A stretch of DNA of 64,000 bases from Doris montereyensis (lineage: Eukaryota; Mollusca; Gastropoda; Nudibranchia; Dorididae): positions 41,911-105,910 of the forward strand of contig JAXRKP010001625.1 of NCBI GenBank assembly GCA_037039925.1, written 5' to 3'. A model generated the notes under the pieces. The model made no database searches and was not told the DNA's origin. It was given only the letters and a program-made list of their open reading frames with translations. This document shows positions 41,021 through 64,000 of this stretch, one piece after another; the first letter of the stretch is position 1, and every line of letters starts with the position of its first letter. A program made the translations under genes and the position numbers.

Positions 41021-41694
41021 TTTAACGGTTACAGACAATTTTTATGTGTGCATTTTGTATTTGTATTGAATTTGGTGAAAGCTTGGTATTTTTTGCTGTA
41101 TTTTATTTCTCATTTATGTTTGTGTTTACTATACACTTGTGTAGTAGTGTTAAAAAATACAGTTAGCAATCAACCTAAAGTCTTTTAAGACTCATCACAG
41201 ATTGCTAGTGACAGCCATATCATAGTGCTCTTACAAAAGAAATTAGTTTGATTCATATGCAGTACAGTATGTATATACGTATAAAAACAATTAACACAAA
41301 TATCTCATTACAAACAACAGAAGATTATGTCTTTTCAAAGTATAAAGTAAAAGGTAGCGTTTGAATTTTCCGTATAACTAAATCTATATATGAAAAAATA
41401 GACAATGTATATTATAAGTATATACAGATACTAATTTAAAATGAAACAAAGTGTACAACACAGGCGTATGAACTATATATACATATAAACAAAGCTAATC
41501 TCAATAAAGAAATAAAGAGAAGAAAAAAGAGAAAAGACCAAAATACATTGTGCATGTAAGAGCTTGACATTGAGATTACAAAGTAGACAGTTCAACAGGT
41601 GAACAGGAATTATTGTCAGCCTGCTTAGAAATGCAGTTCTTATATGACTCCTTAGCTGATGTCGCATTGTTTTCTTTTGAATATAAAACACACT

Positions 41695-41716
41695 CACACA
41701 CACACACACACTTCTG

Positions 41717-41788
<72 letters not shown>
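41695..41788. repeat. (CA)n and (TA)n microsatellites
   Basis: A CA run (41695-41711) is followed by TATATA with AAATA interruptions to 41788. Confidence 0.9.
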
Positions 41789-41790
<2 letters not shown>

Positions 41791-41879
41791 AATTTCCTTT
41801 AATTTATATATCAATGTTTCATAAATCCCATTAAAATGCAACACCTTAAAGTCATACACAAATAAATAGAATTATAAGA

Positions 41880-44080
41880 CATGTTACTGCAGATGAAAGA
41901 GCGTTTGGATGCAACTCAGTGCAAGATTGTGTTATTTTCACACATCGGTCTATATTACTTATAATACTATACACATGTGTTTATTATTGTGCACAGTCCA
42001 CCTCCCTGCATAATTTTGATAATGACAGAAAATGAATCATTAAGATTTTATTTTTTAAAATTCGTGCATGGTTATTGTAACCAAACGAACCATTTGCTTC
42101 AGACAATTCAATTCACTCTAAACAATCAATTCTTCTCCTCAGTGTATATATATAAAACAAACAAAAACGTTTTTGATAATACTTCACAGTCACAGACATA
42201 ATAAGCAACCATTCTGGACAATTTCTTCAGTGGTGGTATCAATGATTAAATTGCCAAATCCAAAACTTTTTTACCTCTCATGTTCTCTTTGATAGCAGTT
42301 AGTTGCCCCCATGTGATACATCAACCACAAAACATTTCATATTTATATGAAATAAATGTGTGTAAAAACTCAATGACATGATTTCTAAAAATAATTTTAA
42401 AAGTGAAACTAGGATGAAAATATTATTGGTAACTCAGTTTGTCTGACAGTGACAGTGACAGGAGCCAAACAAAAGATGGAGAGCATGGTTCTTATTCTTA
42501 CTAGACAGCAGACCCGTACTCTTGATATGATTTAAGATTCAGTCAATACTTTGTGCAGGCAGGCAGGCCCAATTCAATTCAATAATACAATTCTTATCAC
42601 AAACATGAATACCATGGACAGTAAAAACAAAACAAAATGCTGCTGCAAAGGGGTGGTAGAGGGTAATATTTTGAACGTAATTATAATATGAAGAATAAAT
42701 ACAGATGGTGAACCTGAAGAGATGCAGACAAGACTAAATAAAAACAAAGAGAATGTGATGATGCTTTCTTGCACAGCAGGTTTTGAACAAGCGTAATTAA
42801 TCCTCTTGTCACCAATCACCCATGAACAGACACTCTACAAACTGCACTCTCACACCATGCCACAAACAACACTTCATGAACGAGCAGTTACATTAATAAT
42901 ATACTAGGGAACAATATCTCCCCATTCACTCTTGGTATTAACATACACAAAAATAATCTTCATCACTGACAACCATTTGATTTAAAGATGTGGAGTATCC
43001 TTTGTTAAATCAAAATTGATTTTATATGGCAGAAGGTCACACATACACAAAAAAATGCCCTGGCAATGGGGAAAGACAAAGCTGAGAAAAGGTTGGCAGT
43101 AGTGGTGGTGGTTGTGGAGTAAGGGTTAATAAATCAAAACTTTCTAATTCTAAGGCATTATCTTGGGTATGATGGTGTTGGGCAAAGAGATTTTGCCTGA
43201 TTAATCTAAGATGATAATAATACTTGACATGTCCTTGGTAACCAAGGAAGGCAACTCTTACTGAGAGGCTTTCTAAATTCGTGCCTTTCAATATTGGTAA
43301 AAATATTGAACGAATCCTTCATATATACAATGTGGACATAATATATGATTAACTAAAATATCTATGTTACTTATTATATCCATTTAGTTTGATTTTCTTC
43401 ACTTTTGTATCTCTATAACTAGTTTTTTCTTTGAAAATTAATATGCATACATGGCAGATCTTAATCAGTTCAAAGTATAATACATTTTTAAAAAGCATAC
43501 ACATGAAAAATGACAAAATCATATATTGCTTGCAATTAAGAGTACTAGGTTCTGTTCACATAGACATTTAGGAATGCTTTATATTGCGTACTAAAATGTA
43601 CAATTGAAGTGAAGTATTTTAATTTTAGGCACTTGTTGACAAAGTAGCCACATTGACTTTGTTGACACACAACTGAATCATCAAACTTGATCACTTCTTC
43701 TTTTCTCAGTGGTAAGCAGGTGCTTTTGTCTTCACATTTCAGCTTTCATAGGCCGTCAATACAGACAGTATACAAATAGGTTTAAATGTGATAATCATGA
43801 ACCAGATTTATATTTGTGAAGTTTTATTTCAATTGTCAGGATAAATGAGGTTTGGTTTTCTTTGGAATTTTTGTTAAAAGTAAAAATTAAAAAGGGGAAA
43901 TAACCTACTGGTGAGATTTTCAATAGAGAATATTTTAAATCAACGGATGCAGCTGAAATGAAATAGTGTGGGACAGTATTCTATGAACCTAAAAATCACT
44001 TGGAATGAGGAAGACAACAGAATTACACAAAACATAACTAAACTCTCTTAGAGGATCCTCCCTCTCAAACACACACACAC
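41880..44080. other. Unassigned; possible 3' UTR or flank of SASH1
   Basis: No exon, domain or transposon end was recognised. Confidence 0.35.
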
Positions 44081-44084
44081 ACTT

Positions 44085-44254
<170 letters not shown>

Positions 44255-45350
44255 AAGCAATTATTTGTATGTTTGATATAGACACAGAAGATAAGGCTAT
44301 AGCTCATCTTCTTATCTAGTTCACCCAAACACTTACACACCCATCTATTCACTAGTACTAGACCTCTTTTGAATAAGGGTAAGAGCAACCAACTGCAGCA
44401 GTCACATTAATGTAATACGACCTCTGTCTCAGAGCATCCTTTCACAAACTCACTGAGCTATGACAAAGCAAATGTTGTGCAAGACCAAACATCCCCATAT
44501 ATTAAAAACAACGCTATTGCACTATAGATGAACCTAGTGAAAGCCATCATACAAGAATGAGGACCTGCAGACCTTAAAGCGATGGTCAAAAGGTATTCAT
44601 ACAAGACACCATTCATTTGCTAGGACTAGAACAGAAGTAAACCGTAGAGATGATTGGGGACTTACTAAAACTACACCTCCAACTCTATTCTCAATAGCAC
44701 ATGGAAATGGGCATGCACGCAGACGGAATATCTTCTTCTTTTCTTTTCTTATTTTTTGTGTGGGGCATAGTTGGGAGGGGGGTGGGAATGTATTTAAAGG
44801 GTTATAAATAAGAACTATTTCTCTTTTAAATTTCGTCAGTTTAAAAAAAAAATAATTTTAAATCCCAGAAAGACTTGTCATTTACTTATTTTTTATTTAT
44901 TTACAATATTAATTTTGCAAGAAGGCTTTCGTGACAGGTATTTAGAGCGAATTGAAAGTTTTGTAAATGCCCATGTCTAGGATGATGACTTAATACTAGG
45001 TGTACAAAAACTCTTTGCCCTGGGTTTGTTTAGCTTGTTTCTATTTTAACCCATAGCCGTGAATATTGGCCTGAATCTAGAAACAAAAGGAACACAACCC
45101 AAGATAAGCAAGTAGTAAATTTACGAAGAAACTGTATTAATATTAGTACTAGATAGAGACAAATTGACTATAATAAATAAAGAGGAACTAAATGTTCATT
45201 AATTTGCTTTGAAAAGTGAAAAATATCTAAAGAAATACCGAGTGTAAATGTAACAATAATTTTTTTTTAAAGGAATACAAAAATGGCAAGTTAGGGTTTT
45301 AATGGCGGTTTCATTTACCAAAACTATTACACCATTACCATACTGCAGGT

Positions 45351-62425
<17,075 letters not shown>

Positions 62426-62621
62426 CTGGCGAATAGAAATAAATACATAATTAAGTAAATAAATAAATAAATAAATTCAAAAAATGAAATTCAGGCATTC
62501 TATAGAATGAGGAGACAAATGAGGTAAAGTATGCACATTAAGCTGTCATTTTGATTTACTGGATGTTATGTCTAGGCATTGTGTAGAATGATGAGCCTAT
62601 GAAAGAAACTACCCGTATGTC

Positions 62622-62668
62622 AATGTTTAGGGTTAGGGGTTAGGGTTTGGGATAGGTTTAGGGTTTAT
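62622..62668. repeat. Short interstitial telomere-like sequence
   Basis: TTTAGGGTTAGGGGTTAGGG, then TTTGGGATAGGTTTAGGG: about five degenerate TTAGGG units directly before the (GATA)n tract. Confidence 0.6.
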
Positions 62669-62671
62669 CTG

Positions 62672-62745
<74 letters not shown>

Positions 62746-62894
62746 AGTCTGTCTGTCTGTCTGCATGTCGGCTGGTCGGCCTTTCTGCCTGTTTGTCTGT
62801 CGATGGATTGATTGACAAACTGATCTATCCTATCTATCTGTCTATCAATCTATCTATCTATCTGTCTGTCTGTCTATCTTTCTATCTTATCTAT

Positions 62895-62937
<43 letters not shown>

Positions 62938-63009
62938 ATCTATCCTATCCTATCCTATCTTATTATCCTATCCATCTTATCCATCAATCTATCAATCTAT
63001 CTATCTATA

Positions 63010-63052
<43 letters not shown>

Positions 63053-63090
63053 ATATCTATCTATTTATCTATCTACCTATCTATCTAATA
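62669..63090. repeat. (CTAT)n, i.e. (GATA)n, tract with CTGT variants
   Basis: About 75 bp of pure CTAT, a CTGT-rich gap, then a further 270 bp of CTAT with CCTAT and CAATCTAT variants. Confidence 0.95.
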
Positions 63091-63175
63091 TATTTACTCT
63101 ATATATATGTGTGTACCTGTATACATAACATTTGTGTATGCCATATTGGAAATAAGGAAAGAGAGATAGTGGCAT

Positions 63176-63430
<255 letters not shown>

Positions 63431-64000
63431 CATTGCAAGAATTCAAAACCAAACCAGAGCAAATTCGAAGTCAGGATGGGTCTTTAATCCCCTCCTGCCC
63501 CTGCCCTCCCCAAATCACCCCCTCCACCATCCCACACCCTGCCCCATAATCCCGTATCATTTCCTTCTTCGATTCAAGTGTTGGCACTAGCTGTGCAAAC
63601 ACTACCCCAACAGCTATCTCGCTACTCGCTACTCACTATTTACACAGAAAGGTCAGTCATGTCACAGTTATTCCAAACACATTGAATTCGATTCGATTTT
63701 TTTAATATCTGGCCACATAACGACATGGTGGCATGCTTGACAATCTCGGGAAAAGGAAGGAAGGGAGAAAATAGAGACAAGGGGAGAGTAATAGGCTACT
63801 CGTAAAACATAAAATAATTTTAGTGTATGGGTGTGTGTACGCGTCTGTGCGTGTGGAGATAGAAAAAGATAAAGAGAAGAGGGGGAGAGAAAGAGCGAGA
63901 GAGACAGACGGCGGGATGGTGAGAGGGTGGGAAGGAGAGGGAGAGGGAGGGGGAGAGAGGCAGAGAGAAAGAGAGAGAGAGGGAGGGAGAGAGAGAGGCA
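63431..64000. other. SASH1 intron to window edge, purine-rich end
   Basis: No exon recognised. The last 150 bp (63850-64000) are GA/GGGA-rich and probably the start of another GA tract. Confidence 0.5.

Noticed and set aside
62622..62668. A true chromosome end or fusion point
   Set aside because: Only about five degenerate TTAGGG units next to a GATA array, inside an intron of a continuous gene. Too short to argue for a fusion.

Overview
The window is eukaryotic, AT-rich and densely loaded with simple repeats and transposon remnants. Gene content (intron-bearing TFIIE-alpha, SASH1-type and Bcl-2-type genes), tRNA-derived SINEs, Jockey-like LINEs, hAT, piggyBac and pogo-like elements, and long (GA)n, (GACA)n and (GATA)n tracts suggest an invertebrate animal, most likely a mollusc or another lophotrochozoan. 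The taxon is inferred from style and was not searched.

Three host genes are supported. (1) A minus-strand gene at about 14.09-21.82 kb has a good BH3 motif and a BH1/BH2-like exon; I read it as a divergent Bcl-2 family protein. (2) A plus-strand gene at 31.41-39.72 kb is the general transcription factor TFIIE alpha subunit (GTF2E1), in seven exons. (3) A minus-strand gene from 45.35 kb to beyond the right edge is a SASH1-type SH3/SAM adaptor; twelve exons with good splice sites plus one less certain exon are visible, and its first exons lie outside the window. GTF2E1 and SASH1 are convergent, separated by about 5.6 kb of repeat-rich sequence.

Mobile DNA fills most of the rest. The best preserved element is a 3,830-bp hAT-type transposon (5602-9431) with a perfect 8-bp target duplication, matching terminal inverted repeats, subterminal TGCCGG motifs, and a BED-finger transposase that ends in a Thr/Pro-rich tandem repeat and a canonical PCNA-binding motif. 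Others are a 1.08-kb deleted hAT element in a SASH1 intron, two TA-flanked CAGT-ended elements (13.01-14.05 and 36.97-38.19 kb), a 3.5-kb inverted-repeat element holding a Jockey-like LINE, a piggyBac pseudogene, several LINE tails, and at least ten SINE copies or fragments. A 29-bp satellite of roughly 38 copies sits inside SASH1 and carries a 5' splice-site consensus on the sense strand.

The coding exons of GTF2E1 carry about six single-base frame breaks, several in or beside short homopolymers, although every splice site and splice phase is right. The SASH1 exons show the same pattern. This looks more like an error-prone long-read assembly than gene death, and it should temper any pseudogene call here, including the one for the hAT transposase.
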